From positions 1-43,212 of the forward strand of contig JAJYRM010000021.1 of the NCBI GenBank assembly GCA_021794075.1: 43,212 bases of DNA. The letters run 5' to 3'. The position numbers were made by a program, and so were the translations under genes. The stretch is from Bacteroidota bacterium (lineage in GTDB: Bacteria; Bacteroidota; Ignavibacteria; Kryptoniales; JAKASW01). Below are positions 1 through 7,728 of the stretch, one piece after another. The first letter of the stretch is position 1. The number at the start of each line of letters is the position of its first letter. A model generated the notes under the pieces. That model saw nothing but the letters and a program-made list of their open reading frames with translations. It was not told where the DNA came from and did not search any database.

Positions 1-958
1 AGGGGAATTTTACGCTCGATCCATAGACGATGACAAGATGGAACACATAGACAAAAAAGGACTCTTTGCCGAACAATTTTATCGCTGAAGAATCCGATCC
101 CCTCGTCGCTTCGTAAACCGTCAATCCATATAGAATTAGAAGCAGCAATCCAAATCTGAGAAGAAACCAGGAGGGTGAATAATCTGTAAAATGTGGCTCG
201 GTGAACAACTCTTTTTCGACGACCGTAAAAACGAGTCCCGCCATGGTGGACGCGACCCCGAGCCAGAGCACCTTCCTGGATGCATTCTTCTCCACTTTTC
301 CGGTACCGGCAAGATCCGTATGGCCTGCCAAGTACTGAGAAGCGATCGTCCCTCCGATAAGGAAACTCGCCCACGGAAACAACGGAAAGAGCGAGCCGTG
401 CAAGCGGTTGAAGTACTGCGCGACGAAGAGAGGGAGCGTCCGGCTAACATCCACGGAACCGGAAAGCGGGGCGGCAAGGACGAAGAGTATGAGGAGGAAA
501 TAGAGGACGAAATTGAACTTCCTGTCATCCTTTATTAGCACCCTGAGGATATGGAGAATGAAGAGTGTGGCCGCTATGCATTGCAGAATATCGATAGCCG
601 TGAAGGCGAGCGCGCCTTCTGGCGACGTGCCATACAAAGATTTGCGAAGCGAGAAAAACGGTATATGGAGAAAGTACCCAGTGATCCAGATAAAAAGAAG
701 ACGCCTGAGGTGCCTCATAAGCTCCGGCGAGAACTTCCTGTAAGCATCCCCCTTCCTGTTGAGGGCAAGCGTAAATGAAAAACCGGAGACAAAAAGGAAA
801 GACGGCGCGACGAGCCCGTTTAAGAAATCGACATACTTGAACGCCTCTTCGGCTTTAAGCGATGTAAGCAGAAGCGCGTTCAGGACATGGGTTTCTATCA
901 TGAATATCGTCGCGAGTCCCCTGAACTGGTCGACGAAGCCCAGTCTGCGCTGAGCCAT
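1..958 (-). CDS. HGSNAT/DUF1624-type membrane acyltransferase (partial, C-terminus cut by window edge)
   Basis: The reading frame starts at the ATG 958-956 and stays open to base 1, so about 319 residues are visible and the stop lies outside. The N-terminus reads RRLGFVDQFRGLATIFMI followed by a His, then a hydrophobic stretch with PSFLFVSGFSF. This is the pattern of the heparan-alpha-glucosaminide N-acetyltransferase catalytic domain (DUF1624) and related multi-pass acyltransferases. At least seven hydrophobic segments alternate with short polar loops, so it is an inner-membrane protein. The substrate cannot be told from sequence. Its ATG overlaps the aroC stop by one base (TAATG), which suggests translational coupling with the chorismate synthase upstream. 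An acyltransferase-3 family assignment is the main alternative. Confidence 0.8.
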   Translation of the reverse strand, partial: MAQRRLGFVDQFRGLATIFMIETHVLNALLLTSLKAEEAFKYVDFLNGLVAPSFLFVSGFSFTLALNRKGDAYRKFSPELMRHLRRLLFIWITGYFLHIPFFSLRKSLYGTSPEGALAFTAIDILQCIAATLFILHILRVLIKDDRKFNFVLYFLLILFVLAAPLSGSVDVSRTLPLFVAQYFNRLHGSLFPLFPWASFLIGGTIASQYLAGHTDLAGTGKVEKNASRKVLWLGVASTMAGLVFTVVEKELFTEPHFTDYSPSWFLLRFGLLLLILYGLTVYEATRGSDSSAIKLFGKESFFVYVFHLVIVYGSSVKFP

Positions 959-2142
959 TATCCGAAGAACGCCTCAGCGTGAAATCTTTTCTTCAACTCG
1001 CCGATGCTGTCTCCGCCAAATTTCTCAAGCACCGCGTTCGCGAGGACCGGCGCGACGACGTTCTCGGCAACCACCGCCGCGGCCGGAACTGCGCAAAAAT
1101 CAGACCTTTCCCTGCGGGCCTCGATCTGCTTCATCGCGGCGAGATCAATACTCCTCAGCGGCTTCATCAGCGTCGAGATCGGTTTCATGGCTGCGCGAAT
1201 CCAGAGCGGCTGACCGTTCGTGACTCCGCCTTCAAGTCCGCCGGCCCGGTTCGTCGGCCTGACGATCCTCTTCCCTTTCAGGAGCATCTCATCGTGAACT
1301 TCCGAGCCGAACTTCGTGGCGTTCTTAAATCCTTCTCCGATTTCCACGCCTTTTATCGCCTGTATCGACATCAACGCCTGCGCGAGCTGACCGTCCAGCT
1401 TTCTGTCATACTCGACATAGCTTCCCAAACCTATCGGCAAGCCGGTAACGAAGACCTCGACGACTCCACCGAGCGTATCGCCCATCTTCTTCGCGCGCTT
1501 GATCTGTTGTACCATCTTTGCGGCTATGTCTTCGTCGAGACAGCGCACTTCCGATTTGTCGGTAGCGGCCGAAATCTCCTCGGCGCCGTTCTTTTTCCCC
1601 ATGTACTTCAGGAGCATGGCATCAAGCGCTTCCCTGTCTCTAAAGCCGGCGCTCCCGATCGAGAGGACGTGTCCCCCTATCCTGATGCCGAGTTCCGCGA
1701 GAAGCTTTCGCGCGACCGCGCTCATCGCAACACGCATCGCGGTTTCGCGAGCGCTCGAACGCTCGATCACGTTCCTGATGTCATCAAAGGCGTACTTGTA
1801 TTTTCCTACCATGTCGGCGTGGCCGGGGCGCGCGACGACGATCTTCTCAATTTCCTTTTCCACCGGTTCAGCGGCCATCTTCTCGCCCCAGTTGGCAAAG
1901 TCGCGGTTCCATATCACGAATGAAATCGGCGACCCAAGCGTCCTGCCGTGCCTGACCCCGGTAATTATCTCGACCTTGTCGGTTTCTATTTTCATTCTTC
2001 CGCCGCGGCCATAGCCCTGCTGACGGCGGTAGAGCTGCTCATTTATGTATTCGGCGGTCAGCGCGAGGTTCGAAGGAACTCCTTCGATGATCCCGACGAG
2101 TCCGCGTCCGTGCGATTCTCCAGCTGTAATTAGTCTCAACAT
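958..2142 (-). CDS. aroC: Chorismate synthase
   Basis: This cytoplasmic enzyme makes chorismate from 5-enolpyruvylshikimate-3-phosphate, the last common step of aromatic amino acid synthesis, and needs reduced FMN. The 394-residue length is normal for the long bacterial form. Family signatures are clear: GESHGRG at residues 8-14, RRQQGYGRGGR near residue 40, GGLEGGVTNGQ near residue 300 and RSDFCAVPAA in the C-terminal third. The start at 2142 is preceded by AAAGGA at a suitable distance. It ends in TAATG, sharing a base with the start of the membrane acyltransferase gene. No other aro genes are in view. Confidence 0.97.
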   Translation of the reverse strand: MLRLITAGESHGRGLVGIIEGVPSNLALTAEYINEQLYRRQQGYGRGGRMKIETDKVEIITGVRHGRTLGSPISFVIWNRDFANWGEKMAAEPVEKEIEKIVVARPGHADMVGKYKYAFDDIRNVIERSSARETAMRVAMSAVARKLLAELGIRIGGHVLSIGSAGFRDREALDAMLLKYMGKKNGAEEISAATDKSEVRCLDEDIAAKMVQQIKRAKKMGDTLGGVVEVFVTGLPIGLGSYVEYDRKLDGQLAQALMSIQAIKGVEIGEGFKNATKFGSEVHDEMLLKGKRIVRPTNRAGGLEGGVTNGQPLWIRAAMKPISTLMKPLRSIDLAAMKQIEARRERSDFCAVPAAAVVAENVVAPVLANAVLEKFGGDSIGELKKRFHAEAFFG

Positions 2143-2392
2143 AATCCTTTACCTGTAAACGTCCTTCCCGCCATCGACGGCGATGATGCGTTAATCCGCA
2201 TCTCGAATTCGGCAAGCATCCCTGCCACGAAGCTTCGCGCAATCTTTGGGGCGTGGGTTGATCGCAAACCCTATCGCGGCTTTCTCGAATTTGAATTCAA
2301 ATCGCGCATACGGCTGGTTCGAGCTTGTCCTTGAACTTTTCGGGTGAAATTTAACTAATGTGGCCGCAACGCTCAAACCGTGGAGGATGCGA
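2143..2392. other. Intergenic gap with no recognised feature
   Basis: About 250 bases lie between the aroC start and the stop of the DUF1232 gene, both on the minus strand. I see no tRNA, terminator with a T-run, or convincing small reading frame here. It presumably holds the aroC promoter, but no clear -35/-10 pair stands out. Confidence 0.4.
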
Positions 2393-2797
2393 TTATAGTT
2401 CCGTCTTCTTGGCCCCCTGTTGAATCTTCCACGCTTTGTATGTGTGGAGCTGCTGTTCCACGAGAACCAGACACACAGAAAGAACTGCGGCATCGTCCAG
2501 GTATCCTATCACCGGTATGAAATCAGGTATCAAATCCACCGGGCTGACGACGTACAGCAGCGTGAACACTATCGCAGACATCGCCCACCACGGTATCGTC
2601 CTGTATTCGCCCGACCAGTAATCCTTCACAAGAGAAATCATGAGTTTGATATCTTCGAGGTATCTCCCAAGCGGGCCGGGGTACTCGAATTTCTTCTTTA
2701 TCGTTTCCGATTCATCGACCGCCTTCTTGACGTCGTCATCGGTAATTTCCGAAGCGTGCTTCTCGACATATTTCCTGTTTATCCATGGGATGCGCAT
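2393..2797 (-). CDS. DUF1232 (YkvA-like) small membrane protein
   Basis: A 134-residue protein with a polar, charged N-terminal half and a hydrophobic segment containing the DUF1232 core YVVSPVDLIPDFIPVIGYLD (about residues 82-101). That motif, with its conserved DLIPD and GYLDD, is diagnostic of the YkvA family found in many bacteria, whose function is unknown. A second hydrophobic stretch follows (AAVLSVCLVLV), so a two-segment membrane association is likely. The start at 2797 has AGAAGG upstream. It is alone, with gaps of about 250 bases on each side. Confidence 0.88.
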   Translation of the reverse strand: MRIPWINRKYVEKHASEITDDDVKKAVDESETIKKKFEYPGPLGRYLEDIKLMISLVKDYWSGEYRTIPWWAMSAIVFTLLYVVSPVDLIPDFIPVIGYLDDAAVLSVCLVLVEQQLHTYKAWKIQQGAKKTEL

Positions 2798-3047
2798 TTA
2801 GACCTTCTTTTGTGCTTCTGTTTTCATTCTCGATGGAATTTACCCGCATCAATCCCGAATCTCAAGAACTCCTGTCCGGCTTCCCATGAATCCATCAAAC
2901 CAGTGACCGTGACACGAACCTTCGTTCCCTCTTACGTGTATGTCTCGCGAGAGGAACCACGCATGCGGAAAACTTTGTTAAGCTAATTAACGACACAAGA
3001 GCAAATTCCTTTGGGACTAAACCTAATAAATTAATGGAGATGGAAAC

Positions 3048-3650
3048 ATGAAAATTATAGTGGTTGGCGCAACGGGCCTAATAGGCCGGGAGGTTGCCAA
3101 AGCGCTTTCAGCGAAGCATGAGGTGATCAAAGTCGGACACAAAAACGGAGACATTCGGGTCGACATAACTTCGAGCGGGTCGATAGAAGAAATGTATAAG
3201 AAAGTAGGCGCATTCGATGCGGTCGTCAGCACTGCCGGCGGGGCGGCGTTCGGTGAATTCGAGAAGCTGACCGATGACAACTTCGCGTACAGCCTGAAGG
3301 ACAAATTGATGGGACAAGTAAACCTTGTCCGTTTCGGCGTGAAACACATAAAGGACAATGGGTCATTCACATTGACGAGCGGTGTGCTGGCACACGACCC
3401 GATACCCGGAAGCGCGGCGATAAGTCTCGTGAATGCCGGTCTCGAAGGATTCACGCGCGCGGCTGCAATCGAAATGAAGCGCGGCGTGCGGGTGAACGTG
3501 GTCAGCCCCCCCTTTGCGACCGAGACACTGAAAGCGCTTGGTATGGACACTTCCACGGGAACTCCGGTAGCGAAATTTCCGGGCGCGTATGTCGAAAGCG
3601 TGCAAAGCAAACGGAGCGGAGAAGTCCTGGAAGTCGTCAAATTTATCTGA
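3048..3650 (+). CDS. Short SDR-family oxidoreductase (PRK07578-like)
   Basis: A 200-residue short-chain dehydrogenase/reductase, at the small end of the superfamily. The N-terminus IIVVGATGLIGREV is the nucleotide-binding loop, with the glycine pattern of a compact variant. The text DAVVSTAGGAAFGEF corresponds to the NNAG region and FTLTSGVLAHDPIPGSAA to the catalytic serine strand. The usual YxxxK pair is not evident: the stretch after the serine reads SAAISLVNAGLEGF, as in the PRK07578 type. The substrate is unknown. GGAG lies nine bases before the ATG. It is followed by a long hairpin at 3677-3751. Confidence 0.85.
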   Translation: MKIIVVGATGLIGREVAKALSAKHEVIKVGHKNGDIRVDITSSGSIEEMYKKVGAFDAVVSTAGGAAFGEFEKLTDDNFAYSLKDKLMGQVNLVRFGVKHIKDNGSFTLTSGVLAHDPIPGSAAISLVNAGLEGFTRAAAIEMKRGVRVNVVSPPFATETLKALGMDTSTGTPVAKFPGAYVESVQSKRSGEVLEVVKFI

Positions 3651-3676
3651 TGTGAGGTTGGAGTAATACTCTTACC

Positions 3677-3751
3677 GAGAGACACCGGGAGGCGCAGTCA
3701 GCGGAATCCAATGAGGGTGCTCCGCAAATAAAAATCCTCTCGGTGTCTCTC
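3677..3751 (+). promoter_or_regulatory. Long leader or terminator hairpin upstream of the methionine-cycle fusion gene
   Basis: Left arm 3677-3692 (GAGAGACACCGGGAGG) pairs with 3736-3751 over 16 positions, one of them a G-U pair. Inside the 43-base loop a second stem, GCGGA at 3701-3705 with TCCGC at 3721-3725, can form. The downstream arm is followed only by a weak T-rich stretch (TTAGTTTTA). It could terminate transcription after the SDR gene or be a 5' leader structure of the gene starting at 3838. I do not recognise it as a known SAM, SAH or cobalamin riboswitch. Confidence 0.55.
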
Positions 3752-3837
3752 TTAGTTTTACGCCGCTCACTTTTGAATTCCACGCGGAAAATGATAACTT
3801 CTAACTCGACATAATTCACACAATCAGATATCCTTAT

Positions 3838-5661
3838 ATGAAGAGACCTTTCCGCGAAAGACTGAAAGAGGGCGTCATTGTTTGCGATGGGGCGATGGGA
3901 ACGCTTCTCGAACTTTACGAATACGGCGAGAAACCGCCCGAGATACACAACCTGAAAAACCCCGACATAGTTGAGCGGGCGCATCGTGAGTATATCCAGG
4001 CCGGCGCAGAAATCATCGAGACAAATACATTCTCAGGCAACAGGCTGCGCCTCGAGGGATACAGGCTCGACGATAAGACCAAGGACATAAATGAGTCGGC
4101 AGTCCAAATCGCAAAACGGGCGGCCGGTGACGACGTCTATGTGGCAGGAGCAGTCGGACCGAGCGGGAGGCTCTTCGAGCCGCTGGGAAAGACAAAAATC
4201 ACGCAGGCAAAAGCTGCCTTTAAGGAACAGATCGGATACCTGGTGAAGGAAGGGGTTGACCTCCTTATACTCGAGACGTTCCTCGATCTGAACGAACTCG
4301 ACGCCGCGATAGACGCGGCCAAAGAAGTTTCCCCCAACATACCTATCATAGCTCAAAAGACCTTCTCGGAAGACGGAGCGATACTAGCCAGCGACTTTCC
4401 AATCGAAGTTGTAAGGCACATCAAATCCAAAGGGGTCGATGTCGTTGGATCAAATTGCACGGTCGGACCTCAACGGATGTACGGTATCATAAAATCAGTT
4501 TACTCCGAAGACGTGGTCCTCTCGGCTCAGCCTGCCGCGGGGATACCGACGCTTGTGGATGGCAGATCTATCTACCATGCCGCGCCAGAGTACCTTGCCA
4601 CCTACGCGAAACAGCTCGTCGAAGCAGGTGTAACTGTTATCGGCGCGTGCTGCGGCTCCACTCCGTCGCACATAAAAGCTATCGCCGAAGCGGTAAAGGG
4701 AGTCAAAATCGCGGCGAAGCCGGTGACAGTGCGGCCTAAGACGATGTCTGATAAAGAGACGCGGGAGATGGTGGCTCCCAGCCGATCAACACTTTCGACT
4801 AAGATCGGTAAGGAATTCGTCACCACTGTCGAACTGGACATACCTCGCGGGCTCGATATTTCTTCAGTCATCGATGGCGCAAGGTATTGCAAGGAAAACG
4901 GCATCACCGCCGTGAACATAACCGACGGCGCGCGCGCGCGGATAAGGATGAGCTCGATCGCCATCTCTCACCTCGTACAGAAAGAGACCGGAATTGAGGC
5001 GGTGACTCACATAACGACTCGCGACAGGAATATGATAGGTTTGCAGGCGGAACTCCTCGGAGCACACACGCTCGACCTGCGAAACATACTCGTCATCACC
5101 GGCGACCCAGCGAAGATAGGAGACCTTCCTCAGGCTCAGTCGGTGTTCGATATAGACTCCGTAGGTCTCGTTAGAATTGTGAGGGGGTTGAACAATGGTC
5201 ATGACTCAATGGGGAATCCCATTGGGCAATCGACATCGTTTCTGATTGGATGCGCTGCAAACCCGTCGGCGGAGAGGTTCGATTATGAGATTGAGAAGCT
5301 CGCCAGGAAAGTAGAATCCGGAGCTGAAGTGATCTTCACACAGCCGATATACGAGATAAGCACGTTTACCAGATTCCTCAAGGCCCTCGAGCCTCTCAAG
5401 GTCCCAGTCATCATAGGAATACTCCCATTGAGAGGACACAAACATGCCGAATTCCTACATCACGAGATACCGGGTATCGATATCCCCGAGAAGATAAGAG
5501 AGAAGATGTTCCGCGCGGGACCCGAAGGGGCAAAAGTCGGCGTGGACATTTCCGCCGAACTCTTAAAAGAGGTGAAATCGGCCGTGGCGGGAGCATATCT
5601 GCTTCCACCGTTTAAGAAATACGACGTAGCCGTGAAAGTGCTCGAATTGGCGGGAATCTGA
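3838..5661 (+). CDS. Bifunctional homocysteine S-methyltransferase / methylenetetrahydrofolate reductase
   Basis: A 607-residue two-domain protein. Residues 1 to about 300 are a homocysteine S-methyltransferase domain with the zinc ligands Cys207 (GSNC) and Cys271-Cys272 (GACCGS). Residues from about 320 to the end are a methylenetetrahydrofolate reductase TIM barrel, with VTTVELD, TDGARARIRMS and ITGDP. The same fusion is annotated in Bacillus YitJ-like proteins. It would supply 5-methyl-THF and methylate homocysteine or a related thiol. The cobalamin-binding modules of full MetH are absent. No Shine-Dalgarno sequence is visible before the ATG at 3838; a stop at 3802 in frame limits the alternatives. 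The upstream hairpin may regulate it. Confidence 0.93.
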   Translation: MKRPFRERLKEGVIVCDGAMGTLLELYEYGEKPPEIHNLKNPDIVERAHREYIQAGAEIIETNTFSGNRLRLEGYRLDDKTKDINESAVQIAKRAAGDDVYVAGAVGPSGRLFEPLGKTKITQAKAAFKEQIGYLVKEGVDLLILETFLDLNELDAAIDAAKEVSPNIPIIAQKTFSEDGAILASDFPIEVVRHIKSKGVDVVGSNCTVGPQRMYGIIKSVYSEDVVLSAQPAAGIPTLVDGRSIYHAAPEYLATYAKQLVEAGVTVIGACCGSTPSHIKAIAEAVKGVKIAAKPVTVRPKTMSDKETREMVAPSRSTLSTKIGKEFVTTVELDIPRGLDISSVIDGARYCKENGITAVNITDGARARIRMSSIAISHLVQKETGIEAVTHITTRDRNMIGLQAELLGAHTLDLRNILVITGDPAKIGDLPQAQSVFDIDSVGLVRIVRGLNNGHDSMGNPIGQSTSFLIGCAANPSAERFDYEIEKLARKVESGAEVIFTQPIYEISTFTRFLKALEPLKVPVIIGILPLRGHKHAEFLHHEIPGIDIPEKIREKMFRAGPEGAKVGVDISAELLKEVKSAVAGAYLLPPFKKYDVAVKVLELAGI

Positions 5662-5961
5662 GCGTGAAAATTTTTTAACTTACTGGGTCTCCACTGAACA
5701 GTGGAAAACAGCCCATTTTGCGGGTATGTCAGGGTTAACGGGGCAACCATTCTTGCTTGGGAGCGTCATAATGGTTAGATTGGTTACCAAGGTAATTATC
5801 GAGACTATAGGTTCTTTGGGAAATTTTTGAGTTTTGGATCTACTTTGGGCTCTCAGCTTGGTCGCTTCTCTGCCGACAAGTCGAGATCGGACTCGAATGG
5901 CAGGAAATCGCGGCAGCATCTTATGTGCTTGGAGTTTTGGAGTTAGATGAAAGAAACACTC
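5662..5961. other. 300-base intergenic stretch before the tRNA
   Basis: No credible gene was seen. A small perfect stem TCCACT/AGTGGA sits near 5689-5704. The right part contains word-like repeats, TTGAGTTTTGGAT near 5828 and TTGGAGTTTTGGAG near 5930, similar in style to the intergenic text near 42280. The tRNA promoter should be here but is not obvious. Confidence 0.4.
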
Positions 5962-6036
5962 GGGCGATTAGCTCAGTTGGTTCAGAGCGTTCGCTTCACA
6001 CGCGAAAGGTCAGAGGTTCAAATCCTCTATCGCCCA
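5962..6036 (+). tRNA. tRNA-Val (anticodon CAC)
   Basis: A complete cloverleaf can be drawn. The acceptor stem GGGCGAT pairs with ATCGCCC, the D arm is GCTC...GAGC, the anticodon stem TTCGC/GCGAA encloses the loop TTCACAC with anticodon CAC, and the T arm AGAGG/CCTCT holds TTCAAAT. The discriminator is A and CCA is not encoded. It reads GUG valine codons. It stands alone, with no other tRNA gene nearby. Confidence 0.96.
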
Positions 6037-6291
6037 CTGAACACTGAGAAACTTCTCATTCGGGCTTTCGGCATGAGCGGTTCAGGTCAGTTTTGACGAC
6101 ATCAGAGGTTAGAGGTCGTTCCGCTCAAAATTCAGGTTGTTCATCTTAGAGAGTCTGTTATTTTGCAAATATTTGTATTTAGAGGTAATATTTCGCAATT
6201 ATGAAGAATCAAGAAGCAACACTAACGGAGGGGAAAGCGAGACTTCGATATTGAATGCAACAAAAAAGTCTCACTAGAAAGCGAGGACCAA

Positions 6292-6579
6292 ATGGAGAAG
6301 CTAAGCAGTATCCCCTCTGAGAAGAAGAGGGTCCAGAAAAAGCAGATTGAGAACCCGTTGAGCGACCTGCTCAGCGACGAGGTGTATCAGAAGCTAAGCG
6401 AGAACAGCCTTCTGGATTACAAAGCGGTAAGAGACTACCAGATAAAACGCCGCTTCAAGGACTTGCGGAACTATATGAGCGTGGGGGACGCCATAGAGAA
6501 GATCCAGGATGAATATCCTTACCTGCGATTTGACACGATCCGCAAGATCGTCTACAACGCGAAGGCTGAAAAAGAATAG
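6292..6579 (+). CDS. Small conserved-looking protein of unknown function
   Basis: A 95-residue charged protein with no signal peptide or membrane segment. The C-terminal half (about residues 45-90) is predicted helical and reads DYQIKRRFKDLRN, then SVGDAIEKIQDEYPYL, then FDTIRKIVYN. This looks like a compact helix-turn-helix-like bundle, so nucleic-acid binding is possible but unproven. GAGGA precedes the ATG. A strong intrinsic terminator follows at 6587, which makes this a real single-gene transcription unit. Confidence 0.72.
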   Translation: MEKLSSIPSEKKRVQKKQIENPLSDLLSDEVYQKLSENSLLDYKAVRDYQIKRRFKDLRNYMSVGDAIEKIQDEYPYLRFDTIRKIVYNAKAEKE

Positions 6580-6586
6580 TTGACCT

Positions 6587-6620
6587 GTCGGTCCCAGTAG
6601 CTTCCGGGACCGACTTTACT
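6587..6620 (+). terminator. Intrinsic terminator after the 95-aa gene
   Basis: A perfect nine-base stem, GTCGGTCCC (6587-6595) with GGGACCGAC (6606-6614), has a ten-base loop and is followed by TTTACTTTCT. It lies eight bases after the stop codon. Confidence 0.85.
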
Positions 6621-6753
6621 TTCTCAAATCTCCGCGTCATCGGGAATTTTCTGTCACCTGGTTCGGTTAAGGATTGCGTAGCCACCTGTGTAGATTGATG
6701 AGGCGGCCTTCGATTTATAGTATCGGTTTCCCGTTGAAAGGAGGAGTTTTGTC

Positions 6754-7395
6754 ATGAAGCTGTACGTATCGAACGGTGATGAATCCGTGAGGATGTTCAA
6801 AAATGACTTCCTCGAGCTCTTGTCTCATGTGCATCCTTCAGTTCCTGCCATTCTTTACCTCCCGGTTGTCGCCTGGATGTTCTACAGATCAATTGAATTC
6901 GGACTCAGCCTTTATTACGTTTTTGCCCTCTTCGTAATCGGGGTTCTCATCTGGAGTTTCACCGAATACATCCTGCACAGGTTCGTCTTTCACTTCATCC
7001 CCAAAAGCGGTTGGGGAAAGAAAATCCATTTCATGTTCCATGGCGTTCACCACGACTATCCTAATGACTCGACGAGGCTCGTCATGCCGCCTATAGTCAG
7101 CATACCGCTCGCGGTCGCGTTTTACTTCGGCTTCATGAATATTCTGGGAGCGCATTATCTCCCTCCGTTCTTCGCGGGGTTCATCGCGGGTTATCTTGCC
7201 TACGACCTTACCCATTATGCGGTCCACCACTTCAGCCTCCACGGGAAGATAATCCTCTATCTCAAGCAGCATCACATGAGACACCATTACATGGATCCCG
7301 ACAACAACTACGGAGTGAGCTCTCCGATGTGGGATTTCGTTTTCGGCACCTACCTGAAGAGACAGAAGCAGGAGAGCGCAACGGCGCAACGGTAA
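6754..7395 (+). CDS. Fatty acid hydroxylase superfamily protein (FA2H-like)
   Basis: A 213-residue membrane di-iron hydroxylase. All eight-histidine-type boxes are present: H75-x4-H80 (HRFVFH), HGVHH at 96-100, HYAVHH at 154-159 and HHMRHH at 173-178. The spacing and the small size match the fatty acid 2-hydroxylase/Scs7 branch of the sterol desaturase superfamily. It would hydroxylate acyl chains of membrane lipids, for example sphingolipids or hydroxy-fatty-acid lipids, at the inner membrane. Four hydrophobic segments flank the His boxes. AAAGGAGGAG before the ATG at 6754 is a very strong ribosome binding site. An intrinsic terminator follows. Confidence 0.92.
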   Translation: MKLYVSNGDESVRMFKNDFLELLSHVHPSVPAILYLPVVAWMFYRSIEFGLSLYYVFALFVIGVLIWSFTEYILHRFVFHFIPKSGWGKKIHFMFHGVHHDYPNDSTRLVMPPIVSIPLAVAFYFGFMNILGAHYLPPFFAGFIAGYLAYDLTHYAVHHFSLHGKIILYLKQHHMRHHYMDPDNNYGVSSPMWDFVFGTYLKRQKQESATAQR

Positions 7396-7427
7396 ATGGC
7401 TTCACACAACATGGTTTCGAATCTGAA

Positions 7428-7454
7428 GCGGCGCGATGAGCGCCGCTTTTTTTA
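7428..7454 (+). terminator. Intrinsic terminator after the fatty acid hydroxylase gene
   Basis: The stem GCGGCGC (7428-7434) and GCGCCGC (7440-7446) has loop GATGA and is followed immediately by seven T residues. Confidence 0.93.
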
Positions 7455-7493
7455 TGAGTCAATGCGGAGCCAATGCGCGGACAGATAGAGGAC

Positions 7494-7522
7494 TTGACAC
7501 GTTCGGACGACCGTGATATATG
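7494..7522 (+). promoter_or_regulatory. Candidate sigma-70-type promoter with a long leader to the 548-aa barrel gene
   Basis: TTGACA at 7494-7499 and TATATG at 7517-7522 are separated by exactly 17 bases. Transcription would start near 7530, leaving about 200 untranslated bases before the ATG at 7729. This is the only good promoter match in the 333-base gap between the hydroxylase and the barrel gene. The leader contains no riboswitch class I can name. Confidence 0.55.
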
Positions 7523-7728
7523 TGGCCAACGTCGCAGGGAGGACTCTTGCGGCAAAACCGGTCACCGTCATAGTGAGTAGTATTTTTCAGGTACACGCTT
7601 TTTTCCGCACCCGGAAGCACCGCTTTCTCCTTTGATTTGGCGGAAGATGTGTCAGATAGACTCGGCAAAGTTGGTACGCCGCGATGGGTATCGCAGGCGG
7701 AGGAAAAGACTAAAAACGGAGGCCAGTA

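Noticed and set aside
979-1923. 314-codon plus-strand frame over aroC
   Set aside because: It is an antisense shadow of a certain chorismate synthase gene.
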